NCBI GenBank assembly: GCA_902566945.1
Contig: CACFKZ010000001.1
Coordinates: forward strand, 1 to 64,000
DNA: 64,000 bases
Origin: an uncultured Pelagibacteraceae bacterium
Lineage (GTDB): Bacteria > Pseudomonadota > Alphaproteobacteria > Pelagibacterales > Pelagibacteraceae
Reading direction: 5' to 3'
Numbering within the stretch: the stretch's first letter is position 1; every line of letters begins with the position of its first letter. Below are positions 9,005 through 21,802 of this stretch, piece by piece. The notes below the pieces were generated by a model. It was not told where the DNA came from. It saw only the letters and a program-made list of their open reading frames with translations, and searched no databases. The position numbers were made by a program, and so were the translations under genes.

Positions 9005-9030
9005 ACTTCATTGTAACTTCAATGTAAATT
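9005..9030 (+). repeat. 12-bp iteron pair, right end of cassette 2
   Basis: ACTTCATTGTA at 9005-9015 is followed directly by ACTTCAATGTAA at 9016-9027. These match the iterons at 6502 and 7110. Here the pair lies 42 bp before the core repeat of the tmRNA end and no plus-strand gene follows closely, which favours a recombination-site role over a promoter role. Confidence 0.55.
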
Positions 9031-9071
9031 CCTTTTGGAAAATGACTGAGGACACTGGATACCTTAGGAAA

Positions 9072-9096
9072 GGGGCGTTCTGTTGCCAGGTGCCCC
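9072..9096 (-). terminator. tmRNA 3'-region hairpin and core repeat, copy C
   Basis: On the minus strand GGGGC ... GCCCC encloses CTG-GCAA-CAG, a GNRA-type tetraloop hairpin, followed by TTTCC. It ends the tmRNA coding piece and probably terminates transcription. The same segment holds the CAGAACGCCCC core shared with the copies at 6441 and 7049. Confidence 0.65.
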
Positions 9097-9336
9097 AAAC
9101 CCCGTAACTTAATTAACTAGGTTAATTAAGCTGCAAGTGCAAATTTTTGATTTGCATTTATAAATTAGCCCGTTACGTCGGAACCATCTCGTACGAAAGA
9201 ACAGCCTTTAGACACCCGTCGATCCTAATTCACCCCCGTAAGTTGTAAATGGTGGAGGTGGTGGGTACTGCCCCCACGTCCGTGATGTTTATTACGAAAT
9301 TCGTTTATCGTCATAGTTGGAAAACCAACGCTATTA
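9072..9336 (-). ncRNA. ssrA: Transfer-messenger RNA, circularly permuted two-piece form
   Basis: Read on the minus strand, the acceptor piece comes first. It has a GTTGG/CCAAC hairpin (9329-9316), then a T-arm GTGGG-GGCAGTA-CCCAC, then CACCTCC and ACCA ending at 9250. A 12-base spacer (9249-9238) follows, then the coding piece starting GGGGGTG at 9237. GGGGGTG pairs with CACCTCC to give a 7-bp acceptor stem with one G-U. The tag frame at 9155-9126 reads ANQKFALAA then TAA, ending in the ALAA proteolysis signal. A perfect 10-bp hairpin (9130-9121 with 9117-9108) follows the stop. The permuted order is known for alphaproteobacteria. tmRNA with SmpB rescues stalled ribosomes. The outer limits, especially 9336, are approximate. 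Confidence 0.92.
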
Positions 9337-9377
9337 ATATAAAACTCTTTTAAAGAGATTCAATAATAAATTCTAAA

Positions 9378-10325
9378 ATGAAACTTACAAAAGAACAAAA
9401 GCAAGAAATTGCAGATCAACAATCACAAAAAAACTCAACAAAAAGAGTAACATCTCCAGAATTAGAAAAAATTCTTTATGAGGCGTTACCTGTTTTAGAC
9501 CATGGATTTGTAAGAGTGGTAGACTATATGGGTGATGATAGCTCCATAGTTCAATCGGCAAGAGTTTCATATGGAAAAGGCACTAAAAAAGTTTCAACAG
9601 ATGAAGGTCTTATAAAATATTTGATGAGACATTGGCACTCAACTCCTTTTGAAATGTGTGAAATAAAATATCATGTGAAACTTCCAATTTTTATTGCACG
9701 ACAGTGGATAAGACACAGAACTGCTAACGTTAATGAGTACTCAGCTAGATATTCAATTTTAGATAAAGAGTTTTATATTCCTGCAAAAGAGCAACTCTCG
9801 GCTCAATCAACTTCCAATCGTCAGGGTAGAGGAGACCTAATTTCAGGAGAGCAAGCCGATGAAGTTTTGAAAATTTTGAAAGACGACGCCACAAGGACTT
9901 ATGACAACTATGAAAAAATGCTTAATGAAAGATACGATGGAACAACTATTAATGAAGGTAAAGCTGGTTTAGCAAGAGAACTTGCTAGAATGAATTTAAC
10001 ATTAAATTCTTACACTCAATGGTATTGGAAAACAGATCTTTTAAATTTATTAAATTTTTTATTTTTAAGAGCAGATAGTCATGCACAGTATGAAATAAGA
10101 GTTTATGCAGAAGCAATGCTTGATACAGTAAAAAAATGGGTTCCAATCACTCATGCAGCATTTTTAGATTACAGGGTGGGAGCTGTGCATGTTTCTGCAA
10201 AAGGTAAAAAAGTAATTCAACTTATGGCAAAAGGCGAGAAAGTTTCTCATGAAAGTTCAGGCTTATCAAAGAGAGAATGGAATGAATTAATGAATTCTTT
10301 CGGTTTCACTGAAAAGATTGTTTAA
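9378..10325 (+). CDS. thyX: FAD-dependent thymidylate synthase
   Basis: ThyX makes dTMP from dUMP using methylene-tetrahydrofolate, FAD and NADPH. The ThyX motif is present as [15 protein letters not shown] at residues 112-126, with [15 protein letters not shown] (residues 87-101) upstream. At 315 residues it is of the longer alphaproteobacterial type. It is divergent from the tmRNA gene, so their promoters share the roughly 40 bp at 9337-9377. Its 3' end overlaps the convergent mrp gene by 20 bp, with no terminator visible between them. A ThyA-type enzyme is not present in this window. Confidence 0.96.
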   Translation: MKLTKEQKQEIADQQSQKNSTKRVTSPELEKILYEALPVLDHGFVRVVDYMGDDSSIVQSARVSYGKGTKKVSTDEGLIKYLMRHWHSTPFEMCEIKYHVKLPIFIARQWIRHRTANVNEYSARYSILDKEFYIPAKEQLSAQSTSNRQGRGDLISGEQADEVLKILKDDATRTYDNYEKMLNERYDGTTINEGKAGLARELARMNLTLNSYTQWYWKTDLLNLLNFLFLRADSHAQYEIRVYAEAMLDTVKKWVPITHAAFLDYRVGAVHVSAKGKKVIQLMAKGEKVSHESSGLSKREWNELMNSFGFTEKIV

Positions 10326-11100
10326 TTTTTTCAGCAATAGCTTTGAGTAATTTTGTAATTTCATGATCTGGTTGAGCATAAGTTAAAGGTTCACCATTGT
10401 CAGCAGAAGACCTTAAATCCTCATTTAGAGGTAACTTACCTAGAAATTGTTTTTTAAATTCTTTAGCAGTTTTCTCAACACCACCTTCTCCAAAAATTTT
10501 ATATTCTTTTCCGTCATCGCCTTTGAAGAAGCTCATATTTTCAATAAGTCCTAATATTTTTACACCAGTTTTCTCGTACATTTGAATTCCTCGTTTTACA
10601 TCTAACAAAGCAAGATCTTGAGGAGTAGAAACTATTATAGCTCCATCAATTTTTACTTCTTGAACAAAAGTTAATTGAGTATCTCCAGTCCCGGGAGGCA
10701 TGTCTATTATTATAATATCTCTATCTTTCCAAAGAACTTTTTGTGTCATTGTTTTAATAGCACTTATAACCATTGGACCTCTCCACATCATGGGCGTTTG
10801 CTCATCAATTAATAAACCCATGGACATACATTGAGCCTCAAATTTTTCTAATGGAATTATTGATTTATTATCTTCACTTTTTGGCTTATCTTTTAATTTC
10901 AAAAGTTTAGGCAAAGATGGTCCATACACATCTGCATCAAGTATTCCAATTTTTAACCCTAATTTCTGTAATGCAAAAGCGAGATTGACTGCTATTGTAG
11001 ATTTGCCAACTCCTCCTTTTGCACTTGAAACTAGGATTGTATATTTTGTTCCCTTTATTGGAGTTTTAATGAATTGTTTTGGCGGTGGTTTTTGGCTCAT
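10306..11100 (-). CDS. mrp: Mrp/NBP35-type P-loop ATPase, iron-sulfur carrier
   Basis: The 264-residue protein has the deviant Walker [12 protein letters not shown] at residues 25-35, [13 protein letters not shown] after it, and [14 protein letters not shown] and GLIENMSFF later, all diagnostic of Mrp/ApbC. Many Mrp proteins carry a CPxC pair after ENMS; here the place reads [16 protein letters not shown] without cysteines. I recall the same loss in other alphaproteobacteria. The N-terminal MIP18-like domain is also absent. The family helps deliver Fe-S clusters; how this version binds a cluster is open. It is convergent with thyX and divergent from hflK. Confidence 0.9.
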   Translation of the reverse strand: MSQKPPPKQFIKTPIKGTKYTILVSSAKGGVGKSTIAVNLAFALQKLGLKIGILDADVYGPSLPKLLKLKDKPKSEDNKSIIPLEKFEAQCMSMGLLIDEQTPMMWRGPMVISAIKTMTQKVLWKDRDIIIIDMPPGTGDTQLTFVQEVKIDGAIIVSTPQDLALLDVKRGIQMYEKTGVKILGLIENMSFFKGDDGKEYKIFGEGGVEKTAKEFKKQFLGKLPLNEDLRSSADNGEPLTYAQPDHEITKLLKAIAEKIKQSFQ

Positions 11101-11183
11101 GTTTCAATTTTATCAAATGTTTTAGACATTATAGCGCTCCTTCTTAACTTGTTTTTAGGAGAAAAGTCACTATATAAAGTGTC

Positions 11184-12299
11184 ATGAGTTTTAAAGACAA
11201 GATTTTAAATAATCAATCGCCTTGGGGATCACCTCCAGGGGGAGACGGAGGAAGAGGTTCGCCCAGCGGAAATGGATCAGGTAGTAGACAAGATCCACCT
11301 AGTATCGATGACATTATTAAAAATTTTCAGAAAACAATTAATAAATTTTCCGGCGGAAAGTCAGGTGGATCAAGACCTATAATAATTGGTTTAATTATAG
11401 TTGCTTTACTTTACGTAGCAAGTGGACTTTATAGAGTGTTACCTGATGAGCAAGGCGTTGTTTTAAGGTTTGGTAAATATGTAAATACAACTCAGCCAGG
11501 ATTACATTATCACTTCCCAACACCTTTTGAGAGAGTGCTAACTCCAAAGGTTACAAAGGTAAATCGAGTTGACGTTGGTTTTAGACCAGCTAGTGATAGC
11601 GGAAGATCTTCAGGAGTTGGAAATGTACCTGAAGAAAGTTTAATGTTAACTGGAGACGAGAATATTGTAGACATCAACTACTCAGTATTTTGGGTTATAA
11701 AAGATGCGCAAAAATTTTTATTCAACATACAAAGTCCTGTAGAAACAGTTAAAGCTGCATCAGAAACGGCTATGAGAGAAGTTATAGCAAAAAACAGAAT
11801 TCAAAATATCCTGACCGAAGGAAGGTCTAAAATTGAGATAGAAGTTCAGGAGATAGCACAGCTTATTTTAGACGAATATGGATCAGGAATTCAATTAACT
11901 CAAGTTCAAACACAACAAGCTGACCCACCAGAGCAAGTAATTGATGCTTTTAGAGATGTACAAGCTGCTAGAGCAGATAGAGAAAGATCAAAGAACGAAG
12001 CCGAAGCATATGCTAACGATGTTATACCAAGAGCACGAGGTGAAGCGGAACAAGTTTTACAACAAGCAGAAGCTTATAAAAAAGAAGTTGTAGCGAAAGC
12101 AGAAGGTGAGGCAAGCAGATTTTTAGCAATTTATAACGAGTATAAAAATGCTAAACAAGTTACACAAGAGAGAATGTATTTAGAAACAATGGAAAAAGTT
12201 TTAGCTGATATTGACAAAGTAATAATTGATAAAGAGTCTGGTTCAGGAGTTGTTCCTTATTTACCGCTACCAGAATTAAAAAAAGGGAGTAACAATTAA
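11184..12299 (+). CDS. hflK: FtsH protease modulator HflK
   Basis: The protein has a Gly/Ser-rich cytosolic N-terminus (about residues 12-65), one membrane span (about 66-84), and an SPFH/band-7 domain with VLRFGKYVNTTQPGLHYHFP. A coiled-coil region rich in EAEQVLQQAEAYKKEVVAKA follows. HflK with HflC forms a periplasm-facing cage around the membrane protease FtsH and tempers its activity. Length (371) is normal. The stop codon overlaps the hflC start by 1 bp, so the two subunits should be made in equal amounts. Confidence 0.95.
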   Translation: MSFKDKILNNQSPWGSPPGGDGGRGSPSGNGSGSRQDPPSIDDIIKNFQKTINKFSGGKSGGSRPIIIGLIIVALLYVASGLYRVLPDEQGVVLRFGKYVNTTQPGLHYHFPTPFERVLTPKVTKVNRVDVGFRPASDSGRSSGVGNVPEESLMLTGDENIVDINYSVFWVIKDAQKFLFNIQSPVETVKAASETAMREVIAKNRIQNILTEGRSKIEIEVQEIAQLILDEYGSGIQLTQVQTQQADPPEQVIDAFRDVQAARADRERSKNEAEAYANDVIPRARGEAEQVLQQAEAYKKEVVAKAEGEASRFLAIYNEYKNAKQVTQERMYLETMEKVLADIDKVIIDKESGSGVVPYLPLPELKKGSNN

Positions 12300-13174
12300 T
12301 GAAATCCGCTAAATTTATAGTCCCAGTAATAATATTAATTGGAGTAGTAATTTTTCAATCTTTATTCATTGTTCAAGAAATTAGCCAAGCAATTGTGCTT
12401 CAATTTGGTGATCCCAAGAAAATTGTTACTAAAGCGGGACTAAATTTCAAATTACCCTTTATACAAAATGTAGTGTACTTAGATAAAAGAATCTTAAACT
12501 TAGATAACGATCCTGAGGAAGTAATTGCAGCCGATCAAAAAAGATTAATCGTTGATGCGTTTGCAAGATTTAAAATCGTAGATCCTTTAAAATTTTATAT
12601 TTCGGTTGGAAATGAAAGAGTTGCTAGATCTAGGTTGTCCACAATCATAAATTCTAGAATAAGAGGTGTATTAGGTACTCAGGAATTAGCTACTTTATTG
12701 TCTACAGACAGAGCAAGACAAATGCAAATAATTCAATCTCAAGTTAATGCAGAAGCTAAAAATTTTGGAATAAATATTGTTGATGTTAGAATTAAAAGAG
12801 CTGACCTTCCTCCAGCAAATAGTGAAGCCATCTATAAAAGGATGCAAACAGAAAGAGAGAGAGAAGCAAAAGAATTCAGAGCACAAGGTGCTGAGATTGC
12901 ACAGAAAATAAGATCTACAGCAGATAAAGATGTAACTGTAATTTTAGCTCAAGCAAATAAAAAGTCTGAGATAATGAAAGGTGAGGGAGATGGTCAAAGA
13001 AACAAAATTTTTGCGGACGCTTTTGGAAGAGACCCACAATTTTTTGCTTTTTACAGAGCTATGCAAGCGTATGAAAAAGCTTTAATAGGCGGGGAAACTT
13101 CACTAGTTTTATCGCCAGACAGTGATTTCTTTAAGTTTTTTGGTAAGTCAATTAAACCAAACATTAAAAGATAA
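12299..13174 (+). CDS. hflC: FtsH protease modulator HflC
   Basis: The 291-residue partner of HflK has an N-terminal span (about residues 5-24), the band-7 start AIVLQFGDPKKIVTKAGLNF, and the family stretch VDVRIKRADLPPANSEAIYKR and RMQTEREREAKEFRAQGAE. It sits 1 bp into the end of hflK and 15 bp before a DUF2065 gene, in a run hflK-hflC-DUF2065-degP-miaA seen in many alphaproteobacteria with small changes. Confidence 0.95.
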   Translation: MKSAKFIVPVIILIGVVIFQSLFIVQEISQAIVLQFGDPKKIVTKAGLNFKLPFIQNVVYLDKRILNLDNDPEEVIAADQKRLIVDAFARFKIVDPLKFYISVGNERVARSRLSTIINSRIRGVLGTQELATLLSTDRARQMQIIQSQVNAEAKNFGINIVDVRIKRADLPPANSEAIYKRMQTEREREAKEFRAQGAEIAQKIRSTADKDVTVILAQANKKSEIMKGEGDGQRNKIFADAFGRDPQFFAFYRAMQAYEKALIGGETSLVLSPDSDFFKFFGKSIKPNIKR

Positions 13175-13189
13175 ATTAAATTAAACATC

Positions 13190-13375
13190 GTGAATGAGTT
13201 TATTATCGCAATTGGCTTGATTTTTTTTGTGGAAGGGCTGTTTTTAGCCATTTTCCCGTCAAGAATTAAAAGCATATTAGAATTAATTAAAAATACTCCT
13301 GAAAATAAATTAAGATTTCTAGGAATTGTTTTTTTGATTATCGGTTTTTTAATAATTTGGTATATAAAAAGTTAG
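13190..13375 (+). CDS. DUF2065 small inner-membrane protein (YjeT-like)
   Basis: The 61-residue protein starts at GTG and consists of two membrane spans (about residues 3-21 and 43-58) around a short polar loop with FPSRIKSILELIKNTPENK. The span order and the phrase GLFLAIFPSR are typical of DUF2065. It lies between hflC and degP, its usual place, and ends exactly one base before the degP ATG. Its role is not established; by context it may serve membrane-protein quality control. Confidence 0.85.
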   Translation: MNEFIIAIGLIFFVEGLFLAIFPSRIKSILELIKNTPENKLRFLGIVFLIIGFLIIWYIKS

Positions 13376-14779
13376 ATGAAATTAGTAAGTAAAATATTAT
13401 TTTTTTTAATCATAATTAATTTTTCTTTTGTACATTCAAAACCTGTTCCAGATTCTTTTGCAGATTTAGCAGATAAATTGATGCCTTCTGTAGTAAATAT
13501 TTCTACTACTCAGACAGTAAGAACAACAACAAATCAATTTCCTTTTCAATTTCCTCCTGGTTCACCATTTGGTGAAATGTTCAAAGACTTTGAAAGGCCT
13601 ACTGAAAGAAAAGCCTCATCTTTAGGATCAGGATTTATAATTGATAACATGGGAACAGTTGTTACAAATAACCATGTAATTTCCGGAGCTGATGACATTT
13701 TAGTAAGAGTTGGAGATAAAGAATATAAAGCAAAAGTGATAGGCGCTGACCCATATATGGATATTGCAGTTTTAAAAATGGAAACTAAAGATCAATTCAA
13801 ACCAGTAAGCTTTGGAGACTCTGACAAAGCTAGAGTTGGAGATTGGGCTGTTGCAATTGGTAATCCTTTTGGTTTAGGAGGAACTGTAACTGCAGGAATT
13901 ATTTCAGCTAGAAACAGAGATATTAATCTCACAAGATATGATGACTTTATTCAAACTGATGCTTCAATTAATCAAGGTAACTCTGGTGGTCCTTTGTTTA
14001 ATCTTAAGGGGGAAGTAATTGGTATTAACACAGCAATTATAGCACCAGGTCAGTCAGGCTCTATAGGAATTGGATTTGCAATTCCGGCTAATGCAGCTTC
14101 AAATGTGATCGATCAATTAATTAAATTTGGAGAAACAAAAAGAGGATGGTTAGGAGTAAGAATTCAAGAAGTAACAAAAGAAATAGCTGATGTAGAAAAA
14201 TTAAAAAAACCACAAGGTGCTTTAGTTGCAAGTGTTGGAGAAAATAGTCCAGCAGATAAAGCAGGAATAAAAGCAGGCGATATAATTTTAAATTTTGATG
14301 GAAAAAAAATTGATACGATGAGAACTCTTCCTAAAGTAGTTGCATCTACAAAGGTAGGTAAAAGCGTAGAACTAAAAATTTGGAGAAATAAAAAATTAAT
14401 TTCAAAAAGATTGACTCTTGGAAGACTTGAGTCGTCAGAAGAATTTAAAGAAAAGAAGACAAAAGTGGTAAATAAAGTTGAGGACATCCAAAAACTAAAA
14501 ATAGCAGTTAGAGATGTTACTAATGAAGATATTGCTAAGAGAAATTTAAATAAAAAAACGTCAGGGGTTGTTGTAACTGAAATCTTCAGTAGAAGCCCAT
14601 TAAATAATCTTGTCAATATAAACGATATTATAATCGAAGTTCAGAAAACTCCCGTGAAGTCATCATCAGATTTAAAGAGGTTGGTTGATAATATCTTTAA
14701 AAAAGGGGAAAAGACGTTACTGTTAACAGTAATCAATCAAAATAATCAAAGACGTTACCTTGGCGTTAAAATAAATTAG
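13376..14779 (+). CDS. degP: Periplasmic serine protease/chaperone DegP (HtrA)
   Basis: A signal peptide (about residues 1-21, ending VHS) leads into a trypsin-like domain with catalytic H100 (TNNHVISG), D129 (DPYMDIAVLK) and S203 (QGNSGGPLF). Two PDZ domains follow (about 265-355 and 370-460), giving the usual DegP/DegQ plan at 467 residues. It degrades or refolds damaged envelope proteins. Translation starts directly after the DUF2065 stop. Which of DegP, DegQ or MucD it equals in function cannot be told from sequence alone. Confidence 0.95.
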   Translation: MKLVSKILFFLIIINFSFVHSKPVPDSFADLADKLMPSVVNISTTQTVRTTTNQFPFQFPPGSPFGEMFKDFERPTERKASSLGSGFIIDNMGTVVTNNHVISGADDILVRVGDKEYKAKVIGADPYMDIAVLKMETKDQFKPVSFGDSDKARVGDWAVAIGNPFGLGGTVTAGIISARNRDINLTRYDDFIQTDASINQGNSGGPLFNLKGEVIGINTAIIAPGQSGSIGIGFAIPANAASNVIDQLIKFGETKRGWLGVRIQEVTKEIADVEKLKKPQGALVASVGENSPADKAGIKAGDIILNFDGKKIDTMRTLPKVVASTKVGKSVELKIWRNKKLISKRLTLGRLESSEEFKEKKTKVVNKVEDIQKLKIAVRDVTNEDIAKRNLNKKTSGVVVTEIFSRSPLNNLVNINDIIIEVQKTPVKSSSDLKRLVDNIFKKGEKTLLLTVINQNNQRRYLGVKIN

Positions 14780-14781
14780 TC

Positions 14782-15699
14782 TTGTCTAAAAAGTTAATAT
14801 TATTAGCAGGACCAACAGCGTCAGGAAAATCAAATTTAGCAATAAAATTAGCAAAAAAAATAAATGGTGAGATTATTAATGCAGATAGTATGCAAGTTTT
14901 TAAAGAGTTTACAATTTTATCTTCTCGACCAGACACAATTCAAATGCGTAAAGTTAAACATCATCTTTATGGAATTATTTCTGTAAAAAAACATTTTTCT
15001 GCAGGTGATTGGCTCAAACAAGCAAAAAAAAAAATTAAAATTTGTTTAAAAAAGAAAAAAGTCCCGATAATTGTTGGTGGAACTGGTTTATATTTTAATA
15101 CTATTACTAAAGGTATAAGTAAAATTCCTAACATCGACAAAAAAACTAGAAATAAAGTTAGAAATTTGTACAAAAAACTTGGAATAAAAAGATTTTACAA
15201 ACAACTACTAAATCTTGATCCAAAAATTAAGTATAAAATACCTCAAACTGACCCTCAAAGATTGCAAAGAGCATATGAAGTAAAGTTAAAAACTAAAAAA
15301 TCTTTATTTGATTGGTTTGCTAATACAAAGTCGGATTTCTTAGATTTTGAAATAAAAAAAATTTTTATTGAAACTCCCAGGGAATTATTACTTAAAAAAA
15401 TTTCTATAAGAACTGAACAGATGTTTAGGAATAAATGCATAAACGAGGTAAAGAAATTTAAGAGGCTTAAGATAAATAAAAATTTGTCAGTTAATAAATT
15501 AATAGGTGTTCAAGAAATTAATGATTTTTTAAGGGGATCCATTTCTCTTGAGCAGTGCAAGGATCTCATCAATATAAAAACTAGACAATATGCAAAAAGA
15601 CAAAATACATGGGCTAGAGGCCATATGAAGAATTGGAGCAAGCTTTATTCTAAAAATTTATCAAATCTTTTGGAAAAATCATTAAAAGTTGTAAGCTAA
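14782..15699 (+). CDS. miaA: tRNA dimethylallyltransferase
   Basis: MiaA adds an isopentenyl group to A37 of tRNAs that read UNN codons. The P-loop GPTASGKS is at residues 10-17, followed by NADSMQVFKE, the DMAPP-site GGTGLYFNTITKGI, and the RQYAKRQNTW(A)R motif near the C-terminus. The start is TTG at 14782, 2 bp after the degP stop, with no good ATG nearby. The 305-residue length is typical. It closes the hflKC-degP unit. Confidence 0.94.
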   Translation: MSKKLILLAGPTASGKSNLAIKLAKKINGEIINADSMQVFKEFTILSSRPDTIQMRKVKHHLYGIISVKKHFSAGDWLKQAKKKIKICLKKKKVPIIVGGTGLYFNTITKGISKIPNIDKKTRNKVRNLYKKLGIKRFYKQLLNLDPKIKYKIPQTDPQRLQRAYEVKLKTKKSLFDWFANTKSDFLDFEIKKIFIETPRELLLKKISIRTEQMFRNKCINEVKKFKRLKINKNLSVNKLIGVQEINDFLRGSISLEQCKDLINIKTRQYAKRQNTWARGHMKNWSKLYSKNLSNLLEKSLKVVS

Positions 15700-15702
15700 A
15701 AC

Positions 15703-15730
15703 TTGACGCAATCCATTTCTAGGCTAGATT
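15703..15730 (+). promoter_or_regulatory. Sigma-70-like promoter for ilvB, predicting a leaderless mRNA
   Basis: TTGACG (15703-15708), a 16-bp spacer and TAGATT (15725-15730) match a housekeeping promoter. A start 7 bp beyond the -10 box falls on the A of the ilvB ATG at 15737, so the transcript would have almost no leader. No ribosome-binding site is visible before this ATG. Confidence 0.5.
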
Positions 15731-15736
15731 GTAAGA

Positions 15737-17502
15737 ATGCCAAAATTATTGAGTGGAGCAGAAATTGTATTTAAAGCACTAGAGGACCAAAAAGTAGAAT
15801 ATATTTTTGGCTATCCTGGAGGTGCAGTATTGCCGATTTATGATGAATTAAAAAATCATAAATCTATAAAACATATTTTAGCAAGACACGAGCAAGGCGC
15901 TGGTCATTCTGCCGAGGGGTATGCGAGGTCAAGTGGTAAGCCAGGAGTTTTACTAGTTACATCTGGACCCGGCGCTACTAACGCAGTAACAGCTTTAACA
16001 GATGCCTACATGGACTCGATACCTCTTGTTTGTATCTCAGGACAAGTACCAACCCACTTAATAGGAACTGATGCATTTCAAGAATGTGATACAACTGGGA
16101 TAACACGACCTTGCACAAAACATAATTGGCTAGTGAAAGATGTCAATGATCTTTCAAGAATTTTACATTTAGCTTTTGAAGTAGCAACTACAGGAAGACC
16201 TGGACCAGTTTTAGTCGATATTCCAAAAGACATACAATTTAAAAAAGGTAAATACAAATTTTTTAAGAATACACTTAAAAAAAAGCTTAATGGTAAAGCT
16301 ACTCATAAAATATCTAATTCAGAGTTAGATAAATTTATTGATTTAATAAAAAAATCCTCGAAGCCTATTTTTTATACTGGAGGAGGAGTTATTAACTCCG
16401 GACCTGAAGCGAGTAAATATTTAAGAGAATTAGTTTCATTAACTGGTTTTCCAATTACTTCAACTTTACAAGGACTTGGTGCTTATCCTGGTGACGATCC
16501 ACAATTTTTGGGTATGCTTGGTATGCACGGAACTTACGAGGCAAATAATGCGATGCATGATTGTGACTTGATGATAAATATTGGCGCAAGGTTTGATGAT
16601 AGAATTACAGGGAAGGTAGATGAATTTTCACCTGGTTCAAAGAAAATTCACGTCGATATTGATCCATCTTCTATTGGGAAAAATATTAAAGTTGATCTAG
16701 CAATTGTAAGTGATGTAACAGAGCTCTTAAAATCATTGATTAAAAGATTTAAAGAAAAAAATAAAAACTTTGTTAACTCAAATAAGCAAAAAACATCAAA
16801 ATGGTGGGAACAAATTGAAAAATGGAGAGAAAAAAAATCTTTAAATTTCATTAATAGCGAAAAAGTTATCAAGCCACAGCATGCTGTACAAAGATTATAT
16901 GAGTTAACCAAAAACCAAGATACTTTTATAACAACTGAGGTTGGGCAACATCAAATGTGGGCAGCTCAACATTATAAATTTGATAAACCTAATAGATGGA
17001 TGACATCTGGAGGCCTTGGAACAATGGGATATGGACTTCCAGCTGCAATTGGAGTTCAAATAGCTAATCCTGGAAAATTAGTTATTGATATTGCTGGTGA
17101 AGCATCTGTTTTAATGACAATGCAAGAAATGTCTACGGCAGTACAATACAGATTACCAATTAAAATATTTATTTTAAATAATGAATACATGGGAATGGTA
17201 AGACAGTGGCAAGAACTTTTGCATGAAAAGAATTATTCTGAAAGTTATACGGCAGCTTTGCCAGACTTTGTAAAACTCGCAGAGTCTTATGGGTGTGTTG
17301 GTATTAGAGCCAAAACACCGAATGAATTAGACGAAAAAATTAAAGAAATGATTAACATCGATAAACCAGTGATATTTGATTGTGTTGTAGATAAAGCTGA
17401 AAATTGTTTTCCTATGATACCTTCAGGCAAACCCCACAATCAAATGATTCTTGGCCCTGAAGAAGAAAAGGAAATTTCTGACGAAGGGAAAATTTTAGTT
17501 TA

Positions 17503-17503
<1 letters not shown>
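15737..17503 (+). CDS. ilvB: Acetolactate synthase, large catalytic subunit
   Basis: This ThDP enzyme joins two pyruvates, or pyruvate and 2-oxobutyrate, in the first common step of valine, leucine and isoleucine synthesis. The catalytic glutamate lies in ARHEQGAGHSAEGYARSSG (near residue 53); PGPVLVDIPKDIQ ends the first domain. The ThDP/Mg site reads DIAGEASVLMTMQE to NNEYMGMVRQWQ. The usual GD(G/A)S acid is E here (GEAS), a conservative change. The 588-residue length is normal. The gene overlaps ilvN by 1 bp and opens an ilvB-ilvN-ilvC run. Confidence 0.95.
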
Positions 17504-19073
<1,570 letters not shown>

Positions 19074-19138
19074 CCCAATCTGAGTCTTAAGCATTGCCTT
19101 TAGCTACATAATTATTTGCAAATTCTAGTTTTGATTGT

Positions 19139-19158
19139 AATATAAAGAGCTTTATATT
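19139..19158. promoter_or_regulatory. AT-rich inverted repeat before leuA
   Basis: Two 9-bp arms, AATATAAAG and CTTTATATT, are separated by AG and followed by TTTTTAC. It could be a weak terminator after ilvC, or an operator or promoter feature for leuA (ATG at 19176). The remaining bases of the 102-bp gap hold nothing else that I can name. Confidence 0.3.
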
Positions 19159-19175
19159 TTTACATTAATTAAGCT

Positions 19176-21783
<2,608 letters not shown>

Positions 21784-21802
21784 TTTATTTTTAAAAAAAT
21801 AA

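Noticed and set aside
9097-9340. RNase P RNA or 6S RNA for the structured region before thyX
   Set aside because: The sequence lacks their core motifs, while the minus strand gives the CCA end, the acceptor stem pairing and the ALAA tag of a permuted tmRNA.
14164-14616. Open frame of 150 codons antisense to degP
   Set aside because: It lies fully inside a clear degP reading frame and its product shows no family features.
19087-19164. Minus-strand open frame ending EFANNYVAKGNA between ilvC and leuA
   Set aside because: It has no start codon before an in-frame stop upstream and no neighbours on that strand, so it is probably chance.
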